Source: Flectonema sp. DT1601
Lineage: Eukaryota; Euglenozoa; Diplonemea; Diplonemida; Diplonemidae
Direction of reading: 5' to 3'
Length of the DNA: 64,000 bases
NCBI GenBank assembly: GCA_964019425.1
Contig: OZ025803.1
Coordinates: forward strand, 733,001-797,000
Positions 33,302 to 44,457 of the stretch are shown piece by piece (position 1 is the first letter of the stretch; each line of letters opens with the position of its first letter). Made by a program: the position numbers and the translations under genes. The notes beneath the pieces are model-generated. The model did no database searches and was not told where the DNA came from. It was given only the letters and a program-made list of their open reading frames with translations.

Positions 33302-35137
33302 CTAGTCAATTAATAACGATTTCAACACACTGCTAGCTCCTGCAGCTGTACCTCTGATCTCCGAGTCATGACTACAAAGTTTAACAACAAGAGTGACGAG
33401 TGCTTCAGGTAAGGAAACCATCGCCTGTCTGATGGAAGCCTCGAGAGTTTCAGGTGTCCACTTTTCAGAATTGAGAAGAAGAGAACCTTCGGCAGTCGCA
33501 GTCTGCGACCTTCCCGGTAGCGGTAGAGTTGGAAAAGTAGGAAGACAGCACATTTGAAATAATATAACGCCAACTGAGAACAAGTCTGAAGCAGGCGTCG
33601 TACGAAACCAAATCAACGTTTCGGGTGCTGCATATTGAAAAGTACCCCCTTGCGAAGAAATGCAGGATTCTAACAGCAATCTGCTAATGTCAAAGTCTAC
33701 CAACACAGCTTTGGTACTGTGGTTTGTTAGTAAGATATTCTCAGGCTTCACATCTCTGTGTATAACAGGAGGTGTTTGACTGTGTAAATATCGTATTGCA
33801 GACAGTATTTGGTATCCAAGCTTTAGTCTTTCTTTTACAGCTATTTTCGATGATTTCTTTATATAATTACCCAGATGTCCACATTCATAAAACGGCATTG
33901 CAATTCTCAATTTTGGTTTTCCTTTCGAAGACCATGAAGCTTCCACACTCAAATATCTAACAATATTCTTATGTCTTACACTCCTACTGTGAAACATTGC
34001 TTTATCGAATCTCTCTTTTAACTGGTCTACAGTACTGCATACAACATCTTTTCTTGCGTGGTACCGCTCTGTTTTCTTATCTTTGACCAAGTTCAATTCT
34101 CCCTGTGAACCTTTTCCTAGAAATTTAATAATTTCTAGTCTAGAGTAGTTTGGACGTCTGCTTTGAAGTTGAATGAAGAATTGAAATGATTCTTTTTGAA
34201 GGTAGCGAATGGATCGCCGTTGGCTATGTTCACGTAATTTAAATGATAGTAATGCTTGTGGGACATCAATGTATTTGAACCGACTCTTTGCATATGCAGA
34301 GAGTAAGAGTGTTCTACTATGCGATTCACACGACTGAATACCAGTACCAAGATTAGATGACCAAGACTTTATTGAATCACGAGTCAACATAAACACTTCA
34401 TGAGCATTTGACAAGTCAGAAGCATATCCAACGATACGTATCCATGTTGATACCGCTGCTATTTGACTTGTACCTGACTGTAAGATTATTAGTAAAGCCC
34501 TTCTAACTTCTCGTATATTCAATTGAGGAATAACACGAAGAGCAACTGCAGCACGAGACCTTGCCGGGAGAACTATAAAGTGGAGGACAAGTAGCACTCT
34601 TGTGAATGCTTCTTCTTCAAGTAGTACACCCCTTGCGATTGATTCTTGATGTTTGTGAGTTTGACGGGCAACAGTGTAGTGTTTTGCTTGAATGCTGGGA
34701 CTCAGCCAGAACAAAAGTTTTTTACCAACATCTGTAACCTCATCAACTACAGCAGAGACAACAGGATCATGTTCAAATATCTTTTTAAGTGGAGATAGAT
34801 CACTCTGTTCTTCACCACTCATTATTGATTGAGAAGCTAATTTACAACACTGCAACCTCCAGCGAACCCAAGTCGTTACTCCACTCAGTAGTGTGCAATC
34901 TTCCATCAGAATTCTTCTCGTGAACCACTTGTGTACCGCTCTAGCAATTCTCTCCGCTGCTAACTTCCTTCCTAATAACGGCTTCTCGGTCCTTTGTGTG
35001 CCTCGTGGAGTTAACTTTCGTTGTCTTGTTACTTTGATCTGAATATCTGTTTTCAACGCCTTCTGCTCGTCCTTCCATTTACTTCCAAATGTTTGAGTGC
35101 GGGGAAGGTAGGGTTGTGGAGCATTTTTCGGGCGCAT
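33302..35137 (-). CDS. Protein kinase with long N-terminal region and DFD motif
   Basis: A 611-aa protein. Residues 1-330 are a basic start followed by a helical region of unknown type. Residues about 334-600 are a eukaryotic protein kinase domain: Gly loop GKGSQGELNLV (341-351), the VAIK-type lysine as ARKDV (Lys363), catalytic loop HRDVKPENILL (460-470), metal-binding segment VDFDISRL with DFD instead of DFG (481-483), and AAPE (503-506). All catalytic residues seen are present. Only the Gly of DFG is replaced by Asp, as in some active plant and protist kinases, so activity is possible. It is probably Ser/Thr-specific (HRDVKPEN). The substrate is unknown. The start is supported by an acceptor (CCTTTTAG) 6 nt before the ATG. 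Confidence 0.88.
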   Translation of the reverse strand: MRPKNAPQPYLPRTQTFGSKWKDEQKALKTDIQIKVTRQRKLTPRGTQRTEKPLLGRKLAAERIARAVHKWFTRRILMEDCTLLSGVTTWVRWRLQCCKLASQSIMSGEEQSDLSPLKKIFEHDPVVSAVVDEVTDVGKKLLFWLSPSIQAKHYTVARQTHKHQESIARGVLLEEEAFTRVLLVLHFIVLPARSRAAVALRVIPQLNIREVRRALLIILQSGTSQIAAVSTWIRIVGYASDLSNAHEVFMLTRDSIKSWSSNLGTGIQSCESHSRTLLLSAYAKSRFKYIDVPQALLSFKLREHSQRRSIRYLQKESFQFFIQLQSRRPNYSRLEIIKFLGKGSQGELNLVKDKKTERYHARKDVVCSTVDQLKERFDKAMFHSRSVRHKNIVRYLSVEASWSSKGKPKLRIAMPFYECGHLGNYIKKSSKIAVKERLKLGYQILSAIRYLHSQTPPVIHRDVKPENILLTNHSTKAVLVDFDISRLLLESCISSQGGTFQYAAPETLIWFRTTPASDLFSVGVILFQMCCLPTFPTLPLPGRSQTATAEGSLLLNSEKWTPETLEASIRQAMVSLPEALVTLVVKLCSHDSEIRGTAAGASSVLKSLLID

Positions 35138-37228
35138 CTGCTGCTAAAAGGAATTAATAGTTAAACACTTCTACAAAACTGACATAATTGTTAATGACTG
35201 CTGAGAGTTAAAATGTAAATTAACTTTGAATTAAACCCATTCGACTGCAGTACTGAAATGTAACAACGAAAGTATCGTTTATTTTGTACCTTTATTTTTC
35301 TTTGTTTTTTTTTTGTTTTTTCCTTTTTTCCAGAGTTTTCGCGATGAGAGAACACAAGGCGAACCGCAACAAAAAATATTCGTCGACCGCGCGAAAATTG
35401 AATGTAGCGCACAGGCTTGTTACAAAGCAATCATTGAGGGGGGTTAACTGATATCAATCTCATAGTTCATAACCAGCCGGTAAGTCGAACATTGTTTAGA
35501 TTAATTAATAAGCTTAACCAACAGCCTATCACAAGTTACTGAACAGAAATAGCAGAGAATCCTTCTCTTGAGAGTAAATACTACCAAAAAAGTGTTGAAA
35601 ATTGGTTGCAAAAGAGAGAGTATTCTGTGATTGAAAAAATGTTGCAAACTGTCAATTAGTTTCATCAAAAGAAAGATTGATAATTTGTTATTTCATCTGC
35701 CAAGGTAATTTAAAATATTACCCTTCGTAGGCTGAGAAGGCAGATTGTCAATCGCTGAGGCTGCTTACCTAGCGGGATGGGCTTCGTCTCGTTTTGCAGA
35801 CATCTCTATTCTGTCAGTGAATTAGAAAGAAAAAAAGTGGGGGCAACTTGATACTGTAATTAAATATAAAGCAACTTGAAACTGGCCAAAACTAAATTAA
35901 GGTTCGGCCAAATCTGGTTTCCATGAAAAAAAGACCAACAGAGGAGGAAAAGAAGTAAAAAAAGGCACGCAACCATGCTTTTTTTTTTTTTTTCTTTTCC
36001 CCCTTGCTTTTTATTAAGGATGTCAGCCCTCGTTAATCCTTATGTCAGACTAGCTGAGAAGACACAAACAAAAAGAAGAATGTAGAATTCTCAATAAACG
36101 AATTCTTCATCGTAATATTTATTTGTGAAAAAAAAAAAAGGATTCGAGCTACCGGTCTTTTTTTTTTTTTTTTTTTTTCTTTCTTTTTTTTAACCCTAAC
36201 ACATTTTATATAAGCCGTATAATAAAAATACAAAAAAATAATGAAAAAAACGGGGGGAAACCTAATAACACAAAAAAAAAAAAGGGGGGGAAAAGGAGGG
36301 TGGAGAATAACATGTTAACCCATATATGGAATACAAGAACAGGGCAGTGCGTTGTGTGTGTGTTGTTTGCGCAAAATAATCTTAGCTGTAGCAGCATGTT
36401 GTTTTTTTCAAGTCCTTACTACAAATCAGTTCGTGCATAAGCAAACAATAAGACACGGTTCATCCAGGTTTTATAAGTTATGGAAACACCGACCCAGGGT
36501 CATCTTCTTGTTCGAAATAAAACGAAGATTTTAAATTTAAAAAATAAACAAATCCGGGATATTTTTGATTTTGATGAACAGCTGAGATTGTAAGGGGCTT
36601 CCCATCGTATAATGCGCTTGTTAGACTTAACAACAGGATTCAAAATGCTTCATTGGCATTTCCAACAAAAATTTAGCCTATATTATTTATGGGAGCTACA
36701 ACCATGAAAATAAATAGAATGTATAAAACAAAAAAAAAAAAACTTGAATTTGGGACAAAATATTTTTTTTTTTTTTTTTTTTTTTGTCATCCCACCGAAG
36801 GAAGATGTTGGAGAAGACAAAGCGCTTACAGAATGAATGAGATTTCCAAAAAAAAATCGCTGTAAAGCTTAATGAAATAGAAAGCGAACCGGATTGCAAA
36901 CGCAATTCTACTGGTGACGAGAAACAAATACTGAGGTGGGGAAAAGAAAATAAGAAATACAAACGGAGGTTAGTAAAGAATATCTGCGGGGAAAGAGTCG
37001 AGTTTTTTTTTTTTTTTATTATTATTTTTTTTTATTTTTTTCCCACCTGCGAAGTGGATTAAATTGCCTGAACACGATTTTCTTCTTGAGGGGGGCTAAA
37101 TGTTGCAGACCTACAAGAAAAAAGTTCGCTGCTTTTCTGTTTTAGCAATCGATTCTCGGACAGGTTGGCCACTAATAACGAGAGTCTGTTTTGCGAATTA
37201 GGTATCCCTTTGCACAAAAGCTTTTGGA
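35138..37228. other. Spacer, 2.1 kb, with one dispersed-repeat copy
   Basis: AT-rich with many A/T runs. It contains a copy of dispersed repeat family A (35843-35938). The minus strand just below the phosphatase gene has a strong acceptor (TTTTTTCTTGTAG, near 37112) that may define an extra 3' exon. Confidence 0.45.
35843..35938 (+). repeat. Dispersed repeat family A, copy 1
   Basis: About 96 bp starting GCAACTTGATACTG. It matches the copy at 51870 along most of its length, with the markers TTGATACT, AAGCAACTTGAAA, GG-TTC-GCCAAA and CTATGAAAA. Confidence 0.65.
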
Positions 37229-38419
37229 TTACTTACCTTCTTTAATGTTATCAGTGAACATCTCATTTGGGAATAGGAGAGATACAGATCTCAGTTCCCC
37301 CGTTTCGAACCACTCAAGCAGTCCTGTGTTGGGTTTGTTTGTAGTGCAAGGCTAATGTTGTCTAAAAGAATAATAACTCAACATACCTGGATCCTGAACA
37401 TCAAGAACAAGATTAAACAATGTGAGTAAGAAAGCAGAATGAGTGACAACAGCAACGTCAGTTTCAGGTTTTGTGGAAAGCCAGTCAAGGAACTCTTTAG
37501 CACGATTAGCTGTATCCAACCAGGTCTCACCAGGTTTAGTTGAAGTAATTTCAAGTGGATCAGCCTCAGATATGAGTGAGTAGTCAACACCAGGGAACTC
37601 GTCCTGAAGAACATGTTTTGCCTTTCGATGGTCACACGGATTCCCGTGTGCTCTTTCTCTTAATAACTCACAAGCAATAAACGGCGCCTTGCACTCTGCT
37701 GCTCTTGCTGACCACGCAATACATCCAGTCTCTGTGGCTCTTCTCAGAGGTGATACAATTACAGTTTCTATAAAAATATTATTATTTGTAATGTGAGAAG
37801 CAATATCTCCTGCTTGCTTCTTCCCAAGTCTCGTTAAGCGAGCGTCCAGCCACTCGCTTGATTTGTATTCGCTGCAGCCTTTTATTCTCGCTGCTGAGTT
37901 TGAAGTTCCTTCACCGTGTCTTAAAAAATGAACGTTTTTAACACGATGCGTCTTTGCGTGTCCATTAGACTCTGTTTGTGCATACCGAGTAGCTCTGACT
38001 TTGGAGAGCGGGACAAGGTGGGAGTAGACTTGTAGTTGTTCGTATTTTCGTTCCTTTTTTTCTTGTGCTTCAGGGAAGACACGGGTGCTGCATGCTCCGA
38101 ACTCTGTTTGACGAACTTTAATGATTTCGTTAATACTGTCTTCACAAGAATGCATTGAATCAGCGTGATAAGATGAAACACTTAATAAACCTGATGCATC
38201 CATTCCACTTATTGTTAACCCACTCGCTGCTAAGCTTCCTAAATCATCTAATGTACTATGTGTAGGGACCGTTGATACAGTTTCCCCTCTTGGTGACTCA
38301 TTCCTGTTATCGTCTTTTTCTTCTGCGTCAACTTTAACAGAATTCTTCTTCTTCTTCATACAACATCCAACTAGTACAGCCGCCCCCGCTGCGGCCACCG
38401 CCGGAGTGACCGTTGTCAT
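37229..38419 (-). CDS. Histidine phosphatase (phosphoglycerate-mutase-like), two exons
   Basis: Exon 1 is 38419-37387 and exon 2 is 37323-37229, with a 63-nt intron (GTATGT...ACACAG, phase 1). The product is 375 aa. The histidine phosphatase core has LRHGEG (Arg167, His168), SPLRRATETG (Arg226/Arg227), ELLRERAHG (Glu255) and VTHSAFLLTLF (His327). The exon join gives DPGLLEWFETGELRSVSLLF, whose ELRSV matches the family's usual C-terminal strand, so the splice is well supported. The N-terminus (a run of Ala/Val, then CCMKKKK) could be a membrane anchor or palmitoylation site. The region 40-155 is Ser-rich and probably disordered. The family dephosphorylates small molecules or proteins, and the substrate cannot be told. 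A GTAAGT donor overlaps the stop, so an alternative third exon is possible. An acceptor lies 8 nt before the ATG. Confidence 0.88.
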
Positions 38420-38719
38420 TGTAGTCCCTGAGAGTGAAAAGTATGGTATCTTGTAAATACAAGTAAAAGGAATTGTGATGTACTCGTATGTTAGGTTCCT
38501 GACTCGTTCATTTTTGATAGTTTAACCTATTTGATGAAAGGATTGATATTGATTAATTCATAACAATAAAAAACAATAATAAAGGAAATACAATTAATCT
38601 TATTCTACTTGTGAATTCTAAATATAAAATATACCATGTGTGAATAACATAACTAAATCTATTAAAGTTGGCTAGCGCAGGGTCTTTTCAAGTCAGAATG
38701 ATAGATCGTAACAGTTGCA
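38420..38719. other. Spacer of about 300 bp
   Basis: AT-rich, nothing recognised beyond the acceptor (TTTTCACTCTCAG) used by the phosphatase gene. Confidence 0.4.
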
Positions 38720-39268
38720 TTATGGATGAGGGATAGGAACTGGTGATTGAAAAGATCTCGAAGGCGATACAAACTGTGGTGAGTACGCATACTCCGGTGG
38801 ATTCGTCCAATTAGAAGGAAGAGGAGCTGATGGACCAGCTACCTCCCACTTCGGCTGTGATTGACTTGGAGAAGGTACTGAATAGTCAAGCGGTCGAGGA
38901 ACAGAATGAATATCTACCGATAAATGAGATGGTCTCTCCGGAAGAGCAACTTGTGGTTCTGCTGTTGGTTGGTAACCACTCGCAAAGTATAAAACTATTA
39001 AGAATGCAACTGGAAGTAATAAAGGAAGCATCATTATTAACCAAACTCCCCACCATTCCTTTTCGTAACTGACCCAACCTCCAACCTGACCCGCTGGTAA
39101 TATTATCGAATATAACATCATTATCATTAGTAGAGTGGAGTAGCTTGTGTTGTTTCCATTTTCTTTTAATACTTTTCTAACTTTTTTATACTTCAGCCAC
39201 ATCAATATCAACAGCCAGACTTCTAACATCGTTACAAAAACGAGTCCCCAAAGTGATGCTCTCGCCAT
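38720..39268 (-). CDS. Small three-helix membrane protein with Pro/Ser tail
   Basis: A 182-aa protein. Three hydrophobic segments at about residues 5-25, 45-65 and 73-97 are followed by an 80-residue cytoplasmic-looking tail rich in Pro and Ser (repeated SPS and PSP). Between helices 2 and 3 there are conserved-looking aromatics (GGWVSYEKEWWGVW). No family recognised. The ATG has a good context (ACCACATGG). An open frame continues upstream (39279-39535) with an acceptor (TTTATTGCAG) about 65 nt before this ATG, so an upstream exon cannot be excluded. Confidence 0.65.
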   Translation of the reverse strand: MARASLWGLVFVTMLEVWLLILMWLKYKKVRKVLKENGNNTSYSTLLMIMMLYSIILPAGQVGGWVSYEKEWWGVWLIMMLPLLLPVAFLIVLYFASGYQPTAEPQVALPERPSHLSVDIHSVPRPLDYSVPSPSQSQPKWEVAGPSAPLPSNWTNPPEYAYSPQFVSPSRSFQSPVPIPHP

Positions 39269-39534
39269 GTGGTAACCGTTAATGTGTACTAACCTTTAGA
39301 AATATAGATGAGTGAAGAGAACAATACATCTGCTGCAATAAAAAATAATTCAAACATTCACAACAAGCAGTGTACCGATTAACTGATGTGTAAAAGGTCA
39401 CAGACGGTAGTGTAAATAACAGATTAGTGTAGTAACTACACTGCCGTAACATAAACGCTGCGCATGTTAGTTGGGTAACAAAGAGGATGTTGTTAGTCGC
39501 TCGATAACTATATATATCTTTGTGAGGAGAAGAT

Positions 39535-39840
39535 CTAAAGTAGCATGCCGGAGCTTCCGCTTCCGACGCCGTGGTCGTTGAAATCGAAACGAGATCCACC
39601 AAGGCTTCCAAGTCCTCCCATTGCAACTGTTTTGGGTATTTGTAATGAATGTTATTATTAAGTTTAATATAATATTTTTATTAACAACATACCATTCGCC
39701 GTCGCTGAGTCATCTATTCCGTTGATTGTTCCGCCTACTGACGTGCTTGGCATCGCTCCTTTTAATTTTTCATTCATAATATCATCGTCTTGCATTACTT
39801 TCATGAGGTCACTGCTCGATACCCCATCCTTCTTTCCCAT
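39535..39840 (-). CDS. Small spliced protein, 79 aa, unknown
   Basis: Exon 1 is 39840-39693 and exon 2 is 39626-39535, with a 66-nt phase-1 intron (GTATGT...AAAACAG). The protein begins MGKKDGVSSSDLMKVM, is acidic and Met-rich in the first half, and ends with a Gly/Ser-rich tail (AMGGLGSLGGSRFDFNDHG). There is no membrane segment. The canonical splice sites and the in-frame join with a clean stop support a real gene. A T run lies just before the ATG on the plus strand. No family recognised. An overlapping longer frame in exon 2 (MQWEDLEALVDL...) is less likely. Confidence 0.6.
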
Positions 39841-40634
39841 TTTTTTATTTTTTTTTTTTTTTTTAAATTGCTAAATATTTGATTTTATGAAGAAATAAAA
39901 GGAATAAAGGTAATCTTGTCTGGAGATAATTTACTCATTGTTTTTTTCAGTTTAGAATGAGGCTGTAGGAAATAAAAAAGTAGCATAAATGAAAAATAGG
40001 ATGTTTTTTTTTTTCCACTGATATTTTGTATTAAGCAAATCCATGCTTAATTTTTCTGTTCAATTTTTTGAAGAGAAGTAAAGAAAATGTTCTTTTCACC
40101 TAACAAAAATGCTGGGGAACTTTTTATGTTAATTAAATATCAACGGTGTATAAACACGTGCAGCGATTTTTTTTTTTTCCTTTTTATAAGAAACAACAAT
40201 ACTAGCTGGATTTACCAACCCGAAAAAAAAAAGAAATAACACAAATAAATAACAAGATCGTAGACTCGTAATTCAGAAGAGAAAAAGGAATGGAAGATCA
40301 TCCTCCCTTAAGTCCTTATCATCATACTGAGAGTACAAGGTAGTATGTAGGAAGCACTATCAATATTTCTTTTTATTTATTTATTTACGAAGCCTAGCCA
40401 GGAAAAGCTCAACAAGGGTAACAGTTATATCGCTACCAGCAACTGTGAGACTCTCACAGACGATAAGAGACGTAGAATAACCTGGAACAAATGACTACCT
40501 AAACCCACCGTCCACGAGAGCAGACAGTATTAGAGACGGCTGATAACGCCAATTTTCATTTTAATAGCAAACATCATTCTATGTGACTGTTAATACACTA
40601 TAAGAGCTGGTCATATGAAGCTTACGAAAAAACC

Positions 40635-40725
40635 ATTCAGATAAGCAGCTTTATATATTTTGTTGATCGCAGCTAGTTTTACTGGCGCACAGGGAAATAG
40701 ATAACATGACCGACTTCGTCGGTGC
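40635..40725 (+). repeat. Dispersed repeat family D, copy 2
   Basis: Contains CAGATAAGC, TTTTGTTGATCGCAGC, GGCGCACAGGGAAATAGATA and ACATGACC. It is followed by a perfect hairpin, ACCGAC-TTC-GTCGGT, and a 24-base A run. The A tail suggests a retroposed short element, but no Pol III promoter is evident. Confidence 0.65.
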
Positions 40726-41740
40726 AAAAAAAAAAAAAAAAAAAAAAAAAGCTCAAGAATTTATTATTTCTTTTTTTTTTTTTTTTTTTTCGTTGTTTTT
40801 TTAATAATACCGTGAGTTAGAATTTAGCTTAAACAAGACTCTTAAAAAACAACTACTCACATTTTTTTTTTTTTTTTGAAATTCTGAAGAAAAAAAGAAT
40901 TCTTTTTTTTTTCGAAAAACCAGAGAGAGAGAAAAAAAAAAAAACACACGTAGGTTTTTATTCAGCAAAAGCATCTAAAAACACTGCAAAGGCAAACACC
41001 GCAACTTCACTATCTGAAATAAAAAAAAAAGATAAAAACCCTTATTCAGTCAAGCGTTGATATGAAAGTCAGGTAAGTTCAGCAACAGAGAACCCAATTC
41101 ATAACCGTTTTTGAAAACAGATTTTAGCTTTAGCTAAAATTGAATTCATATAAGAAATTAAAAAGGACACCTGTTCAGCTTTCCACTTTACCTTTTTTTG
41201 CATTTTTAGTTAGAATATGAGTTTATTTAGTTTGTTTAAAAGAAAATGAAAGGGGGAAAAAAAAAAAAAAAAAAAATGCACTTTTTAAGGAAATAAGATA
41301 ACTGATGAAAAAAAAAAAAAATATATATATAAAAATAAAGCAGTTCTGCTATTCCGTTAATAACACTATTTAGAAAAAAGTAGTGTCATAATAATCTAAA
41401 ACTATTTTTTTTTTTTTTTTTTTTTTTTTTCCTTCTGGCATTTATAATCAGTAAGTTCTGGGGAACTTTATTCTAAATTTAAATCAGTTGTCAGTAAGTG
41501 GTTAGTCAATCCATCGTTGGAGATTACCCATCAGTAATACTCAGTCAACCAAAAAAAATGTAACTTATTAAAAGAAAGTGACACTAATCTTCAGATAATG
41601 TCAGTGAAAGTTTACTTTCTAGGGTAGCAAAAAAACAAAGAAAACTTTGCAAAAAAAAAAAAAAAAAAAAAAAAATGTACGTTACAAACTTTTTCAAAGC
41701 AAAGTTTTGCTTACAAGAAAAAAAAACTATAAAAAAAACC

Positions 41741-41811
41741 ATATGCAGATCAGCCTTATATTTCGTTGAACGCAGACTGGATTGTCGCACGGAAAATAAA
41801 TCATGACCATA
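41741..41811 (+). repeat. Dispersed repeat family D, copy 3
   Basis: Matches copy 2 over CAGAT-AGC, TTATAT, TTCGTTGAACGCAGACTGG, TCGCACGG and AAATCATGACC, with small gaps. About 90 bp further, ACCGACTGTCGGT and an A run again follow, as in copy 2. Confidence 0.65.
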
Positions 41812-42579
41812 AGAAATAACGGCTTTCAATCTGAATTTTTTTTTTTTTTTCGAAGTCAAGGAAGTCAGGGAAGTCAATTAAGATTAGTTCTCACCGACTG
41901 TCGGTTCAAAAAAAAAAAAAAGAGAATTTTCAAATATCCACGAAGCAAGCCCAGGAATTCCTGGGCGACAACACACAACAAAAGAAAACTTCTGATAAAC
42001 AGAACTGACACTAAAAGAGGAAGGAAGACACAAAGACCATTGCTCGATAATTTATTTTACTCATTAAAACTACACAAGTAATGCTCTACTAAAAAGAGCA
42101 ATCAATGAACTCACGTCACATTTCCTCATTGTCGAGGGTAATGCGTTCCCTAATTTCCTCAAATACTTTGGAGAAAATATTAATTAGTTAATCAAGAAGC
42201 TTGAGTGAGGAAAAAGGATAAAAAACCAGAGGTAAGTTCCTCTATGGAACTGTAGTCAGTAACTCTACCAAATCTCCCGAAGCTCTTTAGTATCGGATGG
42301 TGACAATAGCAATGTGGACGCATAAGCCAACTAGAAATAGCAAGATATTATGTTATCAGCCATGTGAGTGAAAGTAAAGCTATTCGAAATTGAGTTTCTT
42401 CTTTTTTTTTTTTTTTTTGAGTTGGGTTTGCATTGTTTAATGCCAACAGAACCGTTCGCTAGAATAAGATGAACGAATTGGTCAGCAATTCAACTGAAAC
42501 ACAACTAATATCCTAATTAGTATTTTTTTTTTAAAAAAAAAATAATAACCGAAGAACAAGTGAGAATGATGATTTAAAT

Positions 42580-42630
42580 TTTAAATTCTTCGGACCATTC
42601 CCCTCTTCAGAGAAAGTAAAGGGGGAAAAG
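42580..42630 (+). repeat. Dispersed repeat family E, copy 1
   Basis: Shares TTCTTCGGAC, ATTCCC, CTCTTCAG, AAGAAAG-like and AAGGGGGA blocks with the copy at 44386, in the same order. Confidence 0.55.
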
Positions 42631-43594
42631 AATTATCAGGCCTTCTGATTATTGTTCAACAAGACACCATTCTCAAAGAAGAAGAAAATTATTTTGACAA
42701 TTAGTCTGTCTAAATGAAGACATTGTCAAAAGGTAAAAGAAAAAAGAAATATAACGGAAACAGTCAACTAGTTCAGCTACTAAAGTTACTAAAGAAGTAT
42801 TACTCTGAATCGAGTTGAGATGTCCCAACTTTCTTAAAATGCAATTTCTTATTGTTGTTTGGTTCCCTCCTATTGTGATTATTTTATCACTTTTTCACTT
42901 TATGTGGTTTGTCGGAGTGGCCTCGTGTCAACAATGTTAAACTACAATGGGGTCATAGATTCATTTGAATTAGATTCGGAGCAACTCTCAAAACTTTTTG
43001 CTTTCGCAAGTCGGTTGATCTTTTTTTTTTTTTTTTTTTCTTTCCCAATGGTACGAGGGTCCGACCAAAACTCATACTAAGGAAGAAGCAAGAAAGAAAT
43101 ACTACTTTTTTGAGGTTAGTACTAGCTAGCTATTCATTCAGCGCTGCTGTTTACTTATGAGCAACCATGTTAACAAGAACCCTCAAACAAAAACAAAGTA
43201 CTGAATTCGACGGCAGTACAGCAGGGAAAAGTCCTCCCCCTTTTTACTTTTTTGTAGAAGTTAGCAAGTCCATCAGACCACCGAGTATCGGTTAGGTAGA
43301 CACTCAAATAGAACCCGTAGAGGGTTGAACCAAATCCCAAGGGGGATTACTCAATTAGTTTCGGTACAGGACATAACAGATCAAGAGATCTACAACTGCA
43401 GTAGTAGTTTCTCAAGAAGTTCTCTGGAGGGAAAAAAAATTTAGAAAAACAAACTATCAAGTCGTCGAGGACATTAAGACCAGCCTAACCTCGCGAGACC
43501 TTAAGAAATCTCAACCAGAATGGGTTGGAAAGTGAGAAGGAGGAAAAACAGCCTTTAGATTAACCCAAAAGGCGGGGCACCGTGCGCAAGAGGA

Positions 43595-43630
43595 GAATAA
43601 TGTTCCAGAACGAAGCGCGGGAAACATTAT
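43595..43630 (+). other. Inverted repeat / hairpin
   Basis: ATAATGTTCC pairs with GGAAACATTAT with one bulged A around a 12-13 nt loop. It lies in the less AT-rich patch of the gene desert. Function unknown. Confidence 0.45.
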
Positions 43631-44385
43631 GAACCGAGTGCGTATAATTTCCCGCCTCGGGTTAATTAAGGCTCACCTAATCCACCACCTCAATCATATT
43701 ACAGTATCTGTATACTACAACAATATCATCTGTTTATTACAGATGAATACAATCAAACTTTTCGGGAAAATAGTAATGCTACACTGCACGAAAAAAGTGA
43801 ATCTAATTATCCCTCAGTTAGGTTAGCTACTAATACTCAGCACGGCTTTCCGAACCGAAAAGAAAAATGCAAATTAACTTACAGAAGAATTGAGACAATA
43901 GTATTCAGCTTTTAATCTCAACCTTGCTTTTTAAGAACAAGACCATAATGAGGTACCCCCATAATGCTTGTTAAATGAAAGGAAATTATAGGAACGTAAA
44001 GGAAGGTTAATATTAGGGCTAGAGTTTTTTTAAAAAAAGCCATTCCTCGGGTCATACCAGACTCACTGTGTGACTGTAAAGAAAGTGAAGGTAGAGCAAG
44101 TTTGTATGAAATACTTACTATAATATGAGTTTGGTTACTCAACAGTAACAGAGGACGTTGATCATCATGTGAAACCACAGCGAGAATACACAAATAAATA
44201 AAATAGTAATCAAAAATATAAAAAGAGGTGGGAAGGTCTTTAAAAAAAAAAAAAAAAAGAAATACACATTGTCCTGCTGTACCACAATACAGTGTGGAAT
44301 ACGTAACTTTAGTTAGTTTATCAAAAAAAATCAAAATCAAAAATTTTCGTAAGACCAACAAACCAACAATGATTAGTTTCGGGCT

Positions 44386-44457
44386 AAAATTAAAAAATCT
44401 TTCTTCGGACTATTCCCGTTACCCAGTCCTCTTCAGCAAAGAAAGCAAGGGGGACAC
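44386..44457 (+). repeat. Dispersed repeat family E, copy 2
   Basis: Same block order as the copy at 42580, with a short insertion (GTTACCCAGT) between ATTCCC and CTCTTCAG. Confidence 0.55.

Noticed and set aside
43918-44361. Minus-strand 147-codon hydrophobic frame in the gene desert
   Set aside because: It contains a poly-Phe run from T bases, overlaps repeat family E and has no family resemblance.
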